The notes below the pieces were generated by a model. That model had not been told where the DNA came from and searched no databases. It was given only the letters and a program-made list of their open reading frames with translations. The translations under genes were made by a program, and so were the position numbers. Shown one piece after another: positions 15,136 through 24,035 of a DNA stretch of 64,000 nucleotides. Position 1 is the first letter of the stretch. Every line of letters starts with the position of its first letter. This DNA comes from Kosmotoga olearia TBF 19.5.1 (GTDB taxonomy: Bacteria; Thermotogota; Thermotogae; Petrotogales; Kosmotogaceae), in assembly GCF_000023325.1 (NCBI RefSeq), contig NC_012785.1, positions 124,001-188,000 on the forward strand, written 5' to 3'.

Positions 15136-15858
15136 ATGAGGAAACTGAGTCTGGTTATCTTGCTTGTTGCCCTGGCTGCGTTTGCTTTTGGAAAGACTTA
15201 CGTTGTAGGAACGAGTGCTGATTTTCCGCCGTTCGAGTACGTGGAAAACGGTGAGTTCAAAGGGTTCGACATGGACCTGATAAGAGCGATAGCTGACGAA
15301 ATGGGATTCAATATCAAGATTGTTGATATGAGCTTCGATTCCCTTATCGCTGCTCTCGTTTCCGGAAACCTTGACATCGTTATCGCGGGAATGACCATCA
15401 CTGCGGAACGTGAAGCGGTTGTCGATTTTTCCAAACCTTATTGGACGGCTGACCAGAGCATTATAGTTAAGGAAGATTCTGACTACACAGTTACCGTTCT
15501 CTTTGGGAAGCATGATATTGGTGTTCAGACCGGTACAACCGGTGACCTGTGGGTTGAAGAGAATCTTGTAAAGACAAAGATCCTCACTGGAAAGTTCAAG
15601 AGATATGATACCTTTGTTCTTGCACTCACCGACCTTATCAACGGCAACGTGGACGCAATCGTTCTGGATTCACCGGTTGCAGAGAGGTTTGCTGAAACAA
15701 GGCCGGTGAAAATAGTTGGTATAATCGTTACCGGTGAAGAATACGGTATAGCCGTAAGAGAAGGAAACAAGGAGCTTCTAAATCTGATAAACGAAGGAAT
15801 TCAACGTTTGAAGGAAAACGGAAAACTTGGAGAAATCGTTGAAAAATACTTCAAGTGA
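15136..15858 (+). CDS. Polar amino acid ABC transporter, substrate-binding protein
   Basis: The 240-residue protein has a signal peptide (MRKLSLVILLVALAAFAFG) and the family-3 solute-binding pattern: TSADFPPFEY, FKGFDMDLIRAIADEMG, GMTITAEREAVVDFSKPY, and the hinge region GVQTGTTGD. Asp of FDMDL and Arg of TAER are the usual alpha-amino acid ligands. It would deliver an amino acid to the two permeases and ATPase encoded downstream. The following hutH gene makes histidine a plausible substrate, but this is inference. Confidence 0.92.
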   Translation: MRKLSLVILLVALAAFAFGKTYVVGTSADFPPFEYVENGEFKGFDMDLIRAIADEMGFNIKIVDMSFDSLIAALVSGNLDIVIAGMTITAEREAVVDFSKPYWTADQSIIVKEDSDYTVTVLFGKHDIGVQTGTTGDLWVEENLVKTKILTGKFKRYDTFVLALTDLINGNVDAIVLDSPVAERFAETRPVKIVGIIVTGEEYGIAVREGNKELLNLINEGIQRLKENGKLGEIVEKYFK

Positions 15859-15880
15859 TTACGAAAGGCGGTAGAGAGCT

Positions 15881-16558
15881 ATCGAAAAGATAAACATCAT
15901 TATCGAGGCTTTACCGGCTCTTCTGAACGGCACATGGATGACACTGAAATTGACCTTCTGGTCTCTGGGGTTAGGGCTGATTTTAGCCCTCCCCTTTTCT
16001 TTCGGCCAGGTTTACGGTGGAAGAATTGCAAAAGGAATCATCGTTGTGTACGAACGACTCTTTAGAAGTATTCCCCTGCTCGTAATCCTGTTTCTGATCT
16101 TCTATGGCTTTCCAAAAATAAATGTGAGGTTTTCACCCTTTACGGCCTGTATTCTGGGCCTCGGTTTAAGAAGCGCAGCGTATCAATCACAGATTTTCAG
16201 AGGAGCCATTCAATCGGTGAGTGAAACACAGATGCGTGCAGCGCGATCTCTCGGTATGTCGCGTCTTCAGGGCTTCAGACATGTTGTCCTGCCTCAAGCC
16301 CTCCGTATCGCACTACCCGGATGGACAAACGAATTCACGATTGTTCTCAAAGATTCTTCTCTGGCCTACGCGCTCGGTGTTACAGAGCTTTTGAGGCAGG
16401 GGGGCTATATCATTTCAACAAAATACGAACCGATGCTCATATACCTGAGTGTTGCTGTCATCTACCTTGTGATAACTTTAGGAATCAACCGGGGTCTGGG
16501 TACTGTGGAGAAAAAACTCGCTATCCCGGGCTTCGCAGTTAAGGAGCAGATAAGATGA
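15881..16558 (+). CDS. Amino acid ABC transporter permease 1 (start codon unusual)
   Basis: Inner-membrane permease of the HisMQ type, with the family NGTWMTL start region and the cytoplasmic loop [21 protein letters not shown] that contacts the ATPase. The only ATG in frame (15938) would delete about 19 residues that align with the start of the sister permease at 17322, and it has no ribosome-binding site. A site AAAGGCGGT lies instead before ATC at 15881, followed by IEKINIII, which matches IERIIDIII of the sister. Translation may begin at ATC, or an original ATG was lost. The 3' end overlaps the ATPase gene. Confidence 0.8.
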   Translation: MEKINIIIEALPALLNGTWMTLKLTFWSLGLGLILALPFSFGQVYGGRIAKGIIVVYERLFRSIPLLVILFLIFYGFPKINVRFSPFTACILGLGLRSAAYQSQIFRGAIQSVSETQMRAARSLGMSRLQGFRHVVLPQALRIALPGWTNEFTIVLKDSSLAYALGVTELLRQGGYIISTKYEPMLIYLSVAVIYLVITLGINRGLGTVEKKLAIPGFAVKEQIR

Positions 16559-17325
16559 GCGGTAAAACTACAAACAAACCATTATTACGGATTGAGAATC
16601 TCAAAAAGAGCTTTGGTGATAACGAGGTTTTGAAAGACATTACTTTCTCCGTGAATGAAGGGGAAACCAAGGTCATCATCGGGCCAAGCGGCACCGGGAA
16701 GAGCACCTTGCTCGCGTGTATCAACATGCTTGTCACACCGGATTCAGGAAAGATATGGTTGAAAGATGTGGAAATTACAGGCGCAAAGGATCTGAACAAA
16801 ATAAGGCAAAGAATAGGGTTCGTTTTCCAGGACTTCGGATTGTTCAACCATTTAACAGCATTGCAAAATGTGATGATCGGTCTGACCAAGGTTAAAAAAA
16901 TACCGAAAGATAAAGCAAGAGAGCGTGCACTTGAAGAGTTACAGCGCGTTGGGCTGGAAAAATCCGCAAATTTCTATCCAGCTCAGCTTTCTGGCGGGCA
17001 GAAGCAGAGAGTGGGAATAGCCAGAGCGCTTGCCATGGACCCTGACATCATTCTTTTTGACGAACCAACCTCCGCTCTCGATCCCGAGCTCATAGGCGAA
17101 GTCCTTGCCGTTATGAAAGACCTCGCGAGCAGCGGTATGACGATGCTCGTGGTTACCCATGAAATGGGATTTGCCAGAACAGTTTCAGATGAGATTATCT
17201 TCATGGAAAACGGGGTCATCGTGGAACAGGGGCCACCAGAAGAATTGTTCAGCAATCCTAAACACGAACGAACGAGGCAGTTCCTGTTTAAATTAACGGA
17301 GCTCTACGGGGATGGTGGCGGATGA
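16555..17325 (+). CDS. Amino acid ABC transporter ATP-binding protein
   Basis: A 256-residue ATPase of the GlnQ/HisP class: Walker [10 protein letters not shown] (about residues 43-51), Q-loop, signature LSGGQKQR, Walker [13 protein letters not shown], and the switch His in VVTHEMGFA. The last motif is characteristic of polar amino acid importers. It overlaps both neighbouring permease genes by 4 nt, so the four transporter genes are tightly co-translated. Confidence 0.95.
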   Translation: MSGKTTNKPLLRIENLKKSFGDNEVLKDITFSVNEGETKVIIGPSGTGKSTLLACINMLVTPDSGKIWLKDVEITGAKDLNKIRQRIGFVFQDFGLFNHLTALQNVMIGLTKVKKIPKDKARERALEELQRVGLEKSANFYPAQLSGGQKQRVGIARALAMDPDIILFDEPTSALDPELIGEVLAVMKDLASSGMTMLVVTHEMGFARTVSDEIIFMENGVIVEQGPPEELFSNPKHERTRQFLFKLTELYGDGGG

Positions 17326-17996
17326 TTGAAAGAATCATAGATATAATAATAAAGTTCTGGCCTGAATTTTTAAGGGGTCTCGGTGTCACTCTCGAAATGA
17401 CCCTTATCTCCGTTGTAGCGGGTTTTTTAATAGGAATACTCCTCGCTCTGGCCAGGGTTTATGGCAATGCTTTATTAAAGGGGATTGCCACGGTAATCAT
17501 CGAAGTCATTCGGGGTACGCCACTGCTGGTTCAACTCTTCATTCTTTATTATGGCCTTCCGCCTTACGGTGTTTCCTTGACACCCTTGACAGCTGCCCTC
17601 ATAGGATTCTCCATAAACAGCGGCGCGTACCAGGCAGAATATTTGAGAAGTGCCATAAATTCGATCCAACATACTCAAATGCTCGCCGCGCGATCTCTGG
17701 GCATGACAAAATGGCAGGCAATCTTCAATATAATTCTGCCTCAGGCCCTAAGACGGGTAATACCCGCGTGGGCCAACGAGTTCATCTACCTTTTGAAATA
17801 TACTTCATTGGCTTACATCGTTGGTGCGCCAGAGCTGATGGCTAAAGCTAAGTTTATAGCCAGCAGAAACTTTCAATTTTTTGAGGTTTATCTGGTTGTT
17901 GCTTTAATTTACCTTATTGTCGTTCTTGCTTTCACGAAAATCCTGACAACGGTGGAGAAAAAAGTCCGTATACCTGGTTTAGAATGGAGTAGATAG
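17322..17996 (+). CDS. Amino acid ABC transporter permease 2
   Basis: A 224-residue HisMQ-type permease with five predicted helices and the EAA-like loop [21 protein letters not shown]. Its start [12 protein letters not shown] gives the reference for the missing start of permease 1. Two permeases with one binding protein suggest a heterodimeric channel. It is followed 22 bp later by hutH on the same strand. Confidence 0.93.
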   Translation: MIERIIDIIIKFWPEFLRGLGVTLEMTLISVVAGFLIGILLALARVYGNALLKGIATVIIEVIRGTPLLVQLFILYYGLPPYGVSLTPLTAALIGFSINSGAYQAEYLRSAINSIQHTQMLAARSLGMTKWQAIFNIILPQALRRVIPAWANEFIYLLKYTSLAYIVGAPELMAKAKFIASRNFQFFEVYLVVALIYLIVVLAFTKILTTVEKKVRIPGLEWSR

Positions 17997-18018
17997 CATA
18001 TCACTGGAGGTGTCAGAC

Positions 18019-19515
18019 TTGGTAATTATCAATGGTAACGACCTAACAGTCGAACAAGTCTACTCCGTTGCCTTTCATGGTGAAGAAGTCAGGATAGCGG
18101 AATCAACTCTTGACGAATTGAAAAAAAAGCGACTTTTTCTCGAGGAAATGCACAATAAAGATGTCATTTACGGCATTAACACTGGGTTCGGAATTCTCGC
18201 AGACAAGCGAATATCGGACGACGATCTCGAAAAGCTTCAGGTAAACATAGTCAGATCTCACGCGGCTGGTGTGGGAGAACCTCTCAAAACCGAGCTTGTA
18301 AGGGCTATCATGCTCGTTCGAGCTAACTCTCTCTGTAAAGGTTACTCTGCTGTAAGGCCGGAGGTCGTTCAACAGCTTGTCAATTTCCTGAACAAAGGCA
18401 TAGTACCAATTGTACCGGAACAGGGATCTGTGGGGGCAAGCGGGGATCTCGCACCATTAGCGCACATAGCGCTAGCTTTGATCGGAGATGGAGAAGTATT
18501 CCATAATGGAAGAAAAGAAAAAGCGCTGGAAGCCATTCAAGCTGAAGGTCTTAAGCCTCTAACACTGAAAACCAAAGAAGGATTGAGCTTGCTCAATGGG
18601 ACAGCCTTCATGGCTGGAATAGGCGCATGCAGCGTGCATATAGCCGAAAAGATGTTCGATAAAGCTATCCTTGTAGCCGCTATGTCGGTGGACGCCCTGA
18701 TGGGAAGCACTTCTCCTTTTGATCCAAGGATTCAGGAAGCGCGACCCCATCCCGGCCAAAAATATGTTGCAAAAAAACTGAGAGAATATCTTGAAGGAAG
18801 CGAGATAAGGAGATCTCACCTTCACTGTGATAAAGTACAGGACGCGTACACCTTAAGAACCATCCCGCAGGTTTACGGCGCTGTTTACGACACCCTTCAA
18901 TACGTTAAATCCGTAATTACAAGAGAAATAAATTCCGCAACAGATAATCCTCTGATTTTTGATAACGGTGACGTGATCTCCGGAGGAAACTTTCACGGGG
19001 AACCGATAGCGCTGGTACTCGATTTTCTGTCCATTGCCCTTACCGATATGGCCAACATGATGGAAAGGCGCGTCGACAGGCTCGTAAACCCAAAACTCAA
19101 CAATTTTCCCGCTTTCCTTACCCGGGGCAAAGAAGGTCTGAACTCCGGCTACATGATCTGGCAATACACTGCGGCAGCGCTGGCTTCTGAGAACAAAACC
19201 CTCGCGCATCCCGCGTCGGCCGATACCATCCCCACATCCGGATTTCAGGAAGATCATGTTAGCATGGGTGCCTGGGGAGCGCGAAAGCTCTGGAAAATCC
19301 TAAAAAACTGGAGCAATATCCTGGCAATTGAAACCGTCCTCGCCTACAGGGCTCTTTCTTTCAGGAAACCAAAGAAATCCGGAAAGGCGATTGAAGGGTT
19401 TTTCAAAGAACTCTCAAATATCCTTGAAGAACACGTGGAAGACCGTTATTTCGGGAAAGAATTCGCGGATGCGAGGGATTTCTTGTTAAAATCGCAAGGA
19501 CTTAAAGGGTTTTAA
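18019..19515 (+). CDS. hutH: Histidine ammonia-lyase
   Basis: The protein has the self-forming MIO cofactor tripeptide in GSVGASGDLAPLAH, the GINTGFG and SHAAGVG active-site segments, and NGTAFM, TDNPLIF and HPASADTIPTSGFQEDH, all standard for HutH. It deaminates histidine to urocanate and ammonia. The size (498 residues) is typical. TTG 18019 is preferred as start: the GGAGGT site lies 7 bp before it, while GTG 18010 lies inside that site. Being the last gene of the amino acid transporter operon suggests uptake of histidine for catabolism. No other hut genes are in the window. Confidence 0.94.
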   Translation: MVIINGNDLTVEQVYSVAFHGEEVRIAESTLDELKKKRLFLEEMHNKDVIYGINTGFGILADKRISDDDLEKLQVNIVRSHAAGVGEPLKTELVRAIMLVRANSLCKGYSAVRPEVVQQLVNFLNKGIVPIVPEQGSVGASGDLAPLAHIALALIGDGEVFHNGRKEKALEAIQAEGLKPLTLKTKEGLSLLNGTAFMAGIGACSVHIAEKMFDKAILVAAMSVDALMGSTSPFDPRIQEARPHPGQKYVAKKLREYLEGSEIRRSHLHCDKVQDAYTLRTIPQVYGAVYDTLQYVKSVITREINSATDNPLIFDNGDVISGGNFHGEPIALVLDFLSIALTDMANMMERRVDRLVNPKLNNFPAFLTRGKEGLNSGYMIWQYTAAALASENKTLAHPASADTIPTSGFQEDHVSMGAWGARKLWKILKNWSNILAIETVLAYRALSFRKPKKSGKAIEGFFKELSNILEEHVEDRYFGKEFADARDFLLKSQGLKGF

Positions 19516-19532
19516 AGTTTCAATAAATAAAT

Positions 19533-19563
19533 AAAAAAAGGGGGAGCAAAGCTCCCCTTTTTT
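19533..19563. terminator. Bidirectional terminator between hutH and tRNA-Leu
   Basis: AGGGGGAGC pairs with GCTCCCCTT around AAA, with A7 on the left and T6 on the right. It serves the hutH operon on the plus strand and tRNA-Leu on the minus strand. Confidence 0.88.
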
Positions 19564-19650
19564 GGTGCCGGAGGCGGGACTTGAACCCGCACAGGCGTAA
19601 TGCCCACATGATCCTGAGTCATGCGCGTCTGCCAATTCCGCCACCCCGGC
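19563..19650 (-). tRNA. tRNA-Leu(CAG)
   Basis: An 88-nt class II tRNA with acceptor GCCGGGG/CTCCGGC, anticodon stem CATGA/TCATG with loop CTCAGGA (anticodon CAG), a long variable arm, T arm GGTTCAAGTCC and an encoded CCA. Confidence 0.95.
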
Positions 19651-19685
19651 GCACAAAAATAGTTTAGCATTAACGGTTATGGGTG

Positions 19686-20267
19686 TCAAGACGCGCCTGA
19701 TCCGCAATCCATATCCTTCTGGACATCAAAAAAACACAGCAGGATCTTTTTCAAAAAAATCTTTATCGATTCTTCTGTTATGTTGTCCGCCATGGTATAT
19801 GCGCTCATGAATATTCCTCTCATGAAGGCAAACATTTCATCAAAGGGGATTTTGAATTCGTCCCTGTATCTTTCGTATGCCGCCATAAAGACCTTTCTAT
19901 ACTCCGAGGTTATCTCCCGATATTTGCTCCTGTCCTTTAGTCTTTCTCGGTGGAACATCGCCAATATTTTGCTCCTGTTTTCTACATCTTTTGACAGCTT
20001 TTCGGCAAGCAATTCGAGGAATTCCTTAAGGTTTTTGGACATCTCAAGTGCGTATCTGGCGCCATCCACAAATTCCTCGAAGATCCTGAGAGCAACGGCG
20101 TCAAGAATTTCTTCCTTTGATGAAAAATAAACGTATATTGTCCCTTTGCCAACCTTCGCGTCTTTAGCGATCTCGCTTATTGAAACATTAGCGTATCCTT
20201 TCTCGGCAAAGAGTTTCTCTGCGCTTTTGAGGATTCTGTCTTTCTTATCTTCCTTCTTTATTTGCAC
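19686..20267 (-). CDS. TetR-family transcriptional repressor
   Basis: 193 residues with an N-terminal TetR helix-turn-helix (ILKSAEKLFAEKGYANVSI, then VGKGTIYVYFSSKEEIL) and an all-helical ligand-binding domain. It is the last gene of the MFS operon, and a perfect palindrome lies over the start point of that operon (22754-22777). It therefore probably represses its own operon until a transported compound binds. The start is GTG; its GGAGGA site is inside the last codons of the preceding gene, whose stop is at 20268. Confidence 0.92.
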   Translation of the reverse strand: MQIKKEDKKDRILKSAEKLFAEKGYANVSISEIAKDAKVGKGTIYVYFSSKEEILDAVALRIFEEFVDGARYALEMSKNLKEFLELLAEKLSKDVENRSKILAMFHRERLKDRSKYREITSEYRKVFMAAYERYRDEFKIPFDEMFAFMRGIFMSAYTMADNITEESIKIFLKKILLCFFDVQKDMDCGSGAS

Positions 20268-20717
20268 TTACCACACTCCTCCAAGAACCAATCCGTTAAT
20301 ACCTGGAACGACAAATATATCACTTATGAGACTGTCATCACAAAACGATTTTACTACTTTATGAGCCACATACGCCACAACAGAGGATATCACAGAATCA
20401 ACGATCAGGTTTTCAACCCGAAAATCTCCATTGAATGCAAGGTACACGTGCTTTGCAATCACTCCGCCAATCACCGTTCCAACAACAGCACCTGTTTCTA
20501 TGGCATCCGCCATTGTGGTTGAGAAGGGAGAGAATATATCATCTGAAACGAACCCCATCTTATTCATTATGATGAGAGCTGGCACCGCCAAATTCTCACC
20601 GATATAAGCGCCAGCAGATGAACCAACTGCCGACAGCCCCGCCAGCACAGGGCTATAATCCAACGAAAACGCAAGAACTGACATGACCAAAATAAATAAT
20701 ACCAGCATTTTTCTCAT
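20268..20717 (-). CDS. Secreted or envelope protein of unknown function
   Basis: A 149-residue protein with an N-terminal signal peptide (MRKMLVLFILVMSVLAF). The mature part has Gly/Ala-rich stretches (GLSAVGSSAGAYIG, GAVVGTVIGGVIA) resembling glycine-zipper membrane segments. No family recognised. It sits in an operon with an MFS pump, a LolA-like protein and TetR, so a role at the envelope linked to export is possible. Confidence 0.6.
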   Translation of the reverse strand: MRKMLVLFILVMSVLAFSLDYSPVLAGLSAVGSSAGAYIGENLAVPALIIMNKMGFVSDDIFSPFSTTMADAIETGAVVGTVIGGVIAKHVYLAFNGDFRVENLIVDSVISSVVAYVAHKVVKSFCDDSLISDIFVVPGINGLVLGGVW

Positions 20718-20726
20718 ATTACCGCC

Positions 20727-21368
20727 TCACAATCTGAATAGCGAATCTTCAAGTGTGATATTGATCTGAATATCAAAGACGAATATTTCGTACACTTTCT
20801 TCCCATCCTGGTATATAACAATCTTCACCGGAGCCAACGTTTCAGAATCAAACCACACTTCCTGCTTTTCATCTGCTTTCTGAAATACATAATGGTAAGT
20901 ATTAACTTCTTTCTTGTTTATCTTCAAGGTTTCCTCGCCGATATATTCGTGCTGCATGTTGCTGAAAACTCTGTCAAGGTCACCATAAACAAAATCAAAG
21001 AATATTCCCATATCCCTTCCAGGAGCTTTGTTCTTATCAAAATCCCCACTGAGTTCCTTTTTCATAGTCCTTTTTAAACTGGAAATATAATTGTAGAAGT
21101 ACTCACCGTCGATCGCTACAATGCTGCCTTTCATGTTTCTCGGTGCCGTATATTCTATCCTCAGTTTCTGGCCATCCCGATTGAAATAGAACAGGAATTC
21201 GACCTGGCTTTTGCTCCTTTTTGAGAACTTGGTAGCGTTCACAACACACTTAATTGTCTTCATATTTTCTGATGTTACCAATATATCGTTGAGTGAAACC
21301 GAAAGCACGGCACTCGCCACTATCACCATTACCAAAAAAAGCCCCGTGACCATCTTAAATTTTCTCAT
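20727..21368 (-). CDS. LolA-like outer-membrane lipoprotein carrier or sorting protein
   Basis: 213 residues: signal peptide (MRKFKMVTGLFLVMVIVAS) and a single beta-rich domain with the pattern of the LolA/lipoprotein-sorting superfamily (FYFNRDGQKLRIEYTAPRN, IVAIDGEYFYNYI, EVWFDSETLAPVKIVIYQDG). Such proteins bind acyl chains or hydrophobic ligands in the periplasm. It overlaps the 3' end of the MFS gene by 14 nt. The combination suggests the pump handles a lipid-like or hydrophobic molecule, but this is inference. Confidence 0.72.
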   Translation of the reverse strand: MRKFKMVTGLFLVMVIVASAVLSVSLNDILVTSENMKTIKCVVNATKFSKRSKSQVEFLFYFNRDGQKLRIEYTAPRNMKGSIVAIDGEYFYNYISSLKRTMKKELSGDFDKNKAPGRDMGIFFDFVYGDLDRVFSNMQHEYIGEETLKINKKEVNTYHYVFQKADEKQEVWFDSETLAPVKIVIYQDGKKVYEIFVFDIQINITLEDSLFRL

Positions 21369-22737
21369 TGCGGATACCTCCTTTTATCAATATTTTTCTA
21401 AACGCAAACAATCCCAAAATACTCAAGGCCACCTGTATCAGCGTTGAATAAAACGATATGCTGAAGATTTTCATATAAGCCTCTATAAGATTGTCCATAA
21501 CAAAGATAGAGCTAAAATCGACATTTGCTATTATTATCCCGGCTATTGTAGGTCCAACGATTCCTCCAAGGCTCCTCATAACACTTGCTATTCCCGCAGA
21601 GACACCCTGTTTTTCTTTTCCACCTTCTTCCATGATCACGTAATTCATCGGCGTCATTGAAATTCCGAGTCCCGATGCGAGGAGTATAGAGTAGATGTAG
21701 AATGAAGGCCCATCATCTACCATTTTTACGAAAAGATAGGAGAAGATCGAAAAAAGAAGCGCCCCTATAACCATTGATTTCCTTGCACCAAATCTTTTTA
21801 TTAAGATCCCTCCGAGCATGACGAAGAAAATCATCGCTATCGCAAAGGGATCAATAGCGTAAACAGATTCTGAGACCCCGTATCCAAGCAATGTCTGGGT
21901 AAACGAAGGCAGGAAAGTAACAAAAAGGAACATAGAAAAACCAAAGAAGAAAGCAATCAGGCTGTAAATCAAGAACGATGGATTCTTAAAATCCTTTATA
22001 TCTATGACCGGATTCTCCACCTTTAATTCCCTGATAACAAAGAGAATAAAAGATATAACCATGCCAATCATCGGAATTAAAACCTCAGGTGAAAAGAAGG
22101 GAGCCACCGCAAGGTATTTCATCATAAACATAAATGAAATTATAGCAACCGCAAATAAAATACTTCCAATGTAATCTATAGCCTCATGCTTTTTAAACTT
22201 TAATGTCTCCTTCAAGAAAGAAACAGCTATCGGAATAACGATCAGCGTCAGGATGAAAGGAACTATGAACATCCACTTCCAGCCAAGATGATCATAGATA
22301 ATACCTCCGAGGTTTACTCCGACAACAACACCAAGCCCGTAAGTAGCATTAACGAGCGCGAGGGCTTTACCTTTAGAATCCTGGTAAAGCTCAACAGCCA
22401 TGGCATTCGCCACCGGCAGAATCCCACCGGCACCGAAACCCTGGATCATCCTCCCAAGAATAACGATATTGAAGTCATTAGATAAGAAGCTCAGGAGAAG
22501 ACCAAAAGAAAAAATCGATGCCGAAGCTATGAAACCCTTTTTTCTCCCAAAATTATCACTCATTCTTCCGATCATTGGCATGAAAGAGGCGTACGCCATC
22601 ATAAAACCCGTCATCAACCACATAGCGTAGCCCTGATCGACCTCAAATATCTGTCCTGCTATTCCAAGAATAGGTGCCACAATCGTTATGCCAACCGCTG
22701 ATATGAAGTTTACAAAAAGTATCGTGAACATGGACAT
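21355..22737 (-). CDS. MFS drug/metabolite exporter
   Basis: Major facilitator protein with motif A (GRMSDNFGRKKGF) after helix 2 and an export-type motif C region (GVVVGVNLGGIIYD) in helix 5. It resembles EmrB/QacA-type proton-driven exporters. The long frame opens at ATG 22755, but that codon lies inside the TetR operator with no site before it. ATG 22737 follows AAGGAGGT at 7 bp and is the better start (460 residues). First gene of a four-gene operon under a TTGACA promoter. Confidence 0.9.
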   Translation of the reverse strand: MSMFTILFVNFISAVGITIVAPILGIAGQIFEVDQGYAMWLMTGFMMAYASFMPMIGRMSDNFGRKKGFIASASIFSFGLLLSFLSNDFNIVILGRMIQGFGAGGILPVANAMAVELYQDSKGKALALVNATYGLGVVVGVNLGGIIYDHLGWKWMFIVPFILTLIVIPIAVSFLKETLKFKKHEAIDYIGSILFAVAIISFMFMMKYLAVAPFFSPEVLIPMIGMVISFILFVIRELKVENPVIDIKDFKNPSFLIYSLIAFFFGFSMFLFVTFLPSFTQTLLGYGVSESVYAIDPFAIAMIFFVMLGGILIKRFGARKSMVIGALLFSIFSYLFVKMVDDGPSFYIYSILLASGLGISMTPMNYVIMEEGGKEKQGVSAGIASVMRSLGGIVGPTIAGIIIANVDFSSIFVMDNLIEAYMKIFSISFYSTLIQVALSILGLFAFRKILIKGGIRNEKI

Positions 22738-22753
22738 TCTTTCAACCTCCTTC

Positions 22754-22777
22754 ATAATACCGACCAGTCGGTATTAT
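22754..22777. promoter_or_regulatory. Palindromic operator for the TetR regulator
   Basis: ATAATACCGAC and GTCGGTATTAT are perfect 11-bp arms around CA. The ACCGAC/GTCGGT core is typical of TetR-family operators. It begins at the -10 element of the operon promoter and ends just before the ribosome-binding site, so binding would block transcription initiation. Confidence 0.85.
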
Positions 22778-22804
22778 GATACACCTTTATATATTACATG
22801 TCAA
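22776..22804 (-). promoter_or_regulatory. Promoter of the MFS-TetR operon
   Basis: TTGACA (22799-22804) and TATCAT (22776-22781) with a 17-bp spacer on the minus strand. The -10 touches the TetR palindrome. Confidence 0.75.
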
Positions 22805-22903
22805 TTGTGGCGATTGAAAAAAATGCAGATATGTAATCCGAAGCACGAAGGTTTTTTATTTCCTTATTTTTAACAGAATAAGGTTTCTTTCAGTATCTGA
22901 ATC

Positions 22904-23950
22904 CTATCGCTTATTCTGGTTGGTGAAGGCGCCTTCGCTAAGCAGTTTGTTGAACTTTTCTATTTTTTCTTCCTCCCCAAGAACCATGAGGGTATAGCCG
23001 GGGTAGATTCTCGTTCCGGCACTGGGATTGAAGATATTTTTCTCGCCATTGTTAATCGCTATAACGATCAAACCAACTTTTTTGGGAATCTCCATTTCAC
23101 CAAGGGTCAAGCCATCAACCGGGAATCCTTCTTCCGGAACGACAATTTGTTCAAAACGCAGTTCTAGATCGCCTGAGCGGGTAATGGAATCGAGGAACCC
23201 TACAATTACAGGGTTCATTAGCATATTCACGATCCTGTGTGCACCAATCTCTGTAATGGGTACCACATTGTTTGCGCCCGCGTATTGCAGTTTTTTAATG
23301 CTCTCATGCTCATTCGATCTAGCGATTACGTTCAGGTTTGGATTGAGACTTTTCGCGGTTAGAATAACAAAAACGCTTTCCGCATCGCTATCCAGCGTTG
23401 TTACCAATCCTCCAGCCCTTGTCACGCCCGCTTGAATCAGGACCTCTTCATTTTTGGCATCTCCAAGAACGTAGTAAAGATTTTTCTTTTCTTCATCTAG
23501 CAGATGAGATATCAGTTGCTCATCCCGATCCACGATAACAACCTTTTTCCCTTTTCTCGCTAGCTCCTTCGCGACGGTAAGTCCGACCGTTCCAGCTCCG
23601 ATAACTATGCAATGCCCTGTGAGCTTTTCTATCGCTTTCAAGATCCTTCGCCTCCTGAGAAATTCATTAACCCTTCCCTCAACAACAAAAGCCGTGATAT
23701 TCGAGAATCCGTAAACAACGACCGTTACACTGGAGAGTATCAAAAAGCTGGTAAATATTTTTCCAGCTTCTGAAAGGTCTCCTGGAGTACCGTACCCTAC
23801 GGTAGATATGGTTATTACTGTCATAAAGAAAGAATCGAGGAATGACCAATCCTCGATCACTCCATAACCAAAGGTCCCAAATAGAATAACACCGATTATC
23901 ATAAATATTGAACGTAAGATTACCCGGTGTTTCGTTGAAATTTCTTCCAT
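22904..23950 (-). CDS. Potassium channel with RCK (TrkA-N) regulatory domains
   Basis: 348 residues: two membrane helices flanking a pore loop with the selectivity filter TVGYG, then a Rossmann RCK domain (HCIVIGAGTVGLTVAKELARKG, Asp of IVDRD) and a C-terminal RCK-C domain (from about residue 250). This is the MthK-like two-helix channel plan. It would mediate K+ flux gated by a cytoplasmic ligand (Ca2+, nucleotide or NAD). GGAGGGATAAA precedes ATG 23950. It is divergent from the helicase gene. Confidence 0.93.
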   Translation of the reverse strand: MEEISTKHRVILRSIFMIIGVILFGTFGYGVIEDWSFLDSFFMTVITISTVGYGTPGDLSEAGKIFTSFLILSSVTVVVYGFSNITAFVVEGRVNEFLRRRRILKAIEKLTGHCIVIGAGTVGLTVAKELARKGKKVVIVDRDEQLISHLLDEEKKNLYYVLGDAKNEEVLIQAGVTRAGGLVTTLDSDAESVFVILTAKSLNPNLNVIARSNEHESIKKLQYAGANNVVPITEIGAHRIVNMLMNPVIVGFLDSITRSGDLELRFEQIVVPEEGFPVDGLTLGEMEIPKKVGLIVIAINNGEKNIFNPSAGTRIYPGYTLMVLGEEEKIEKFNKLLSEGAFTNQNKR

Positions 23951-24035
23951 TTTATCCCTCCAGAGAAAATAATAACAGAAATCGCGTAAAACAGTTAGCT
24001 CCGGATTGTGATAAAATTTTGAAGAGGAGGAAGCT

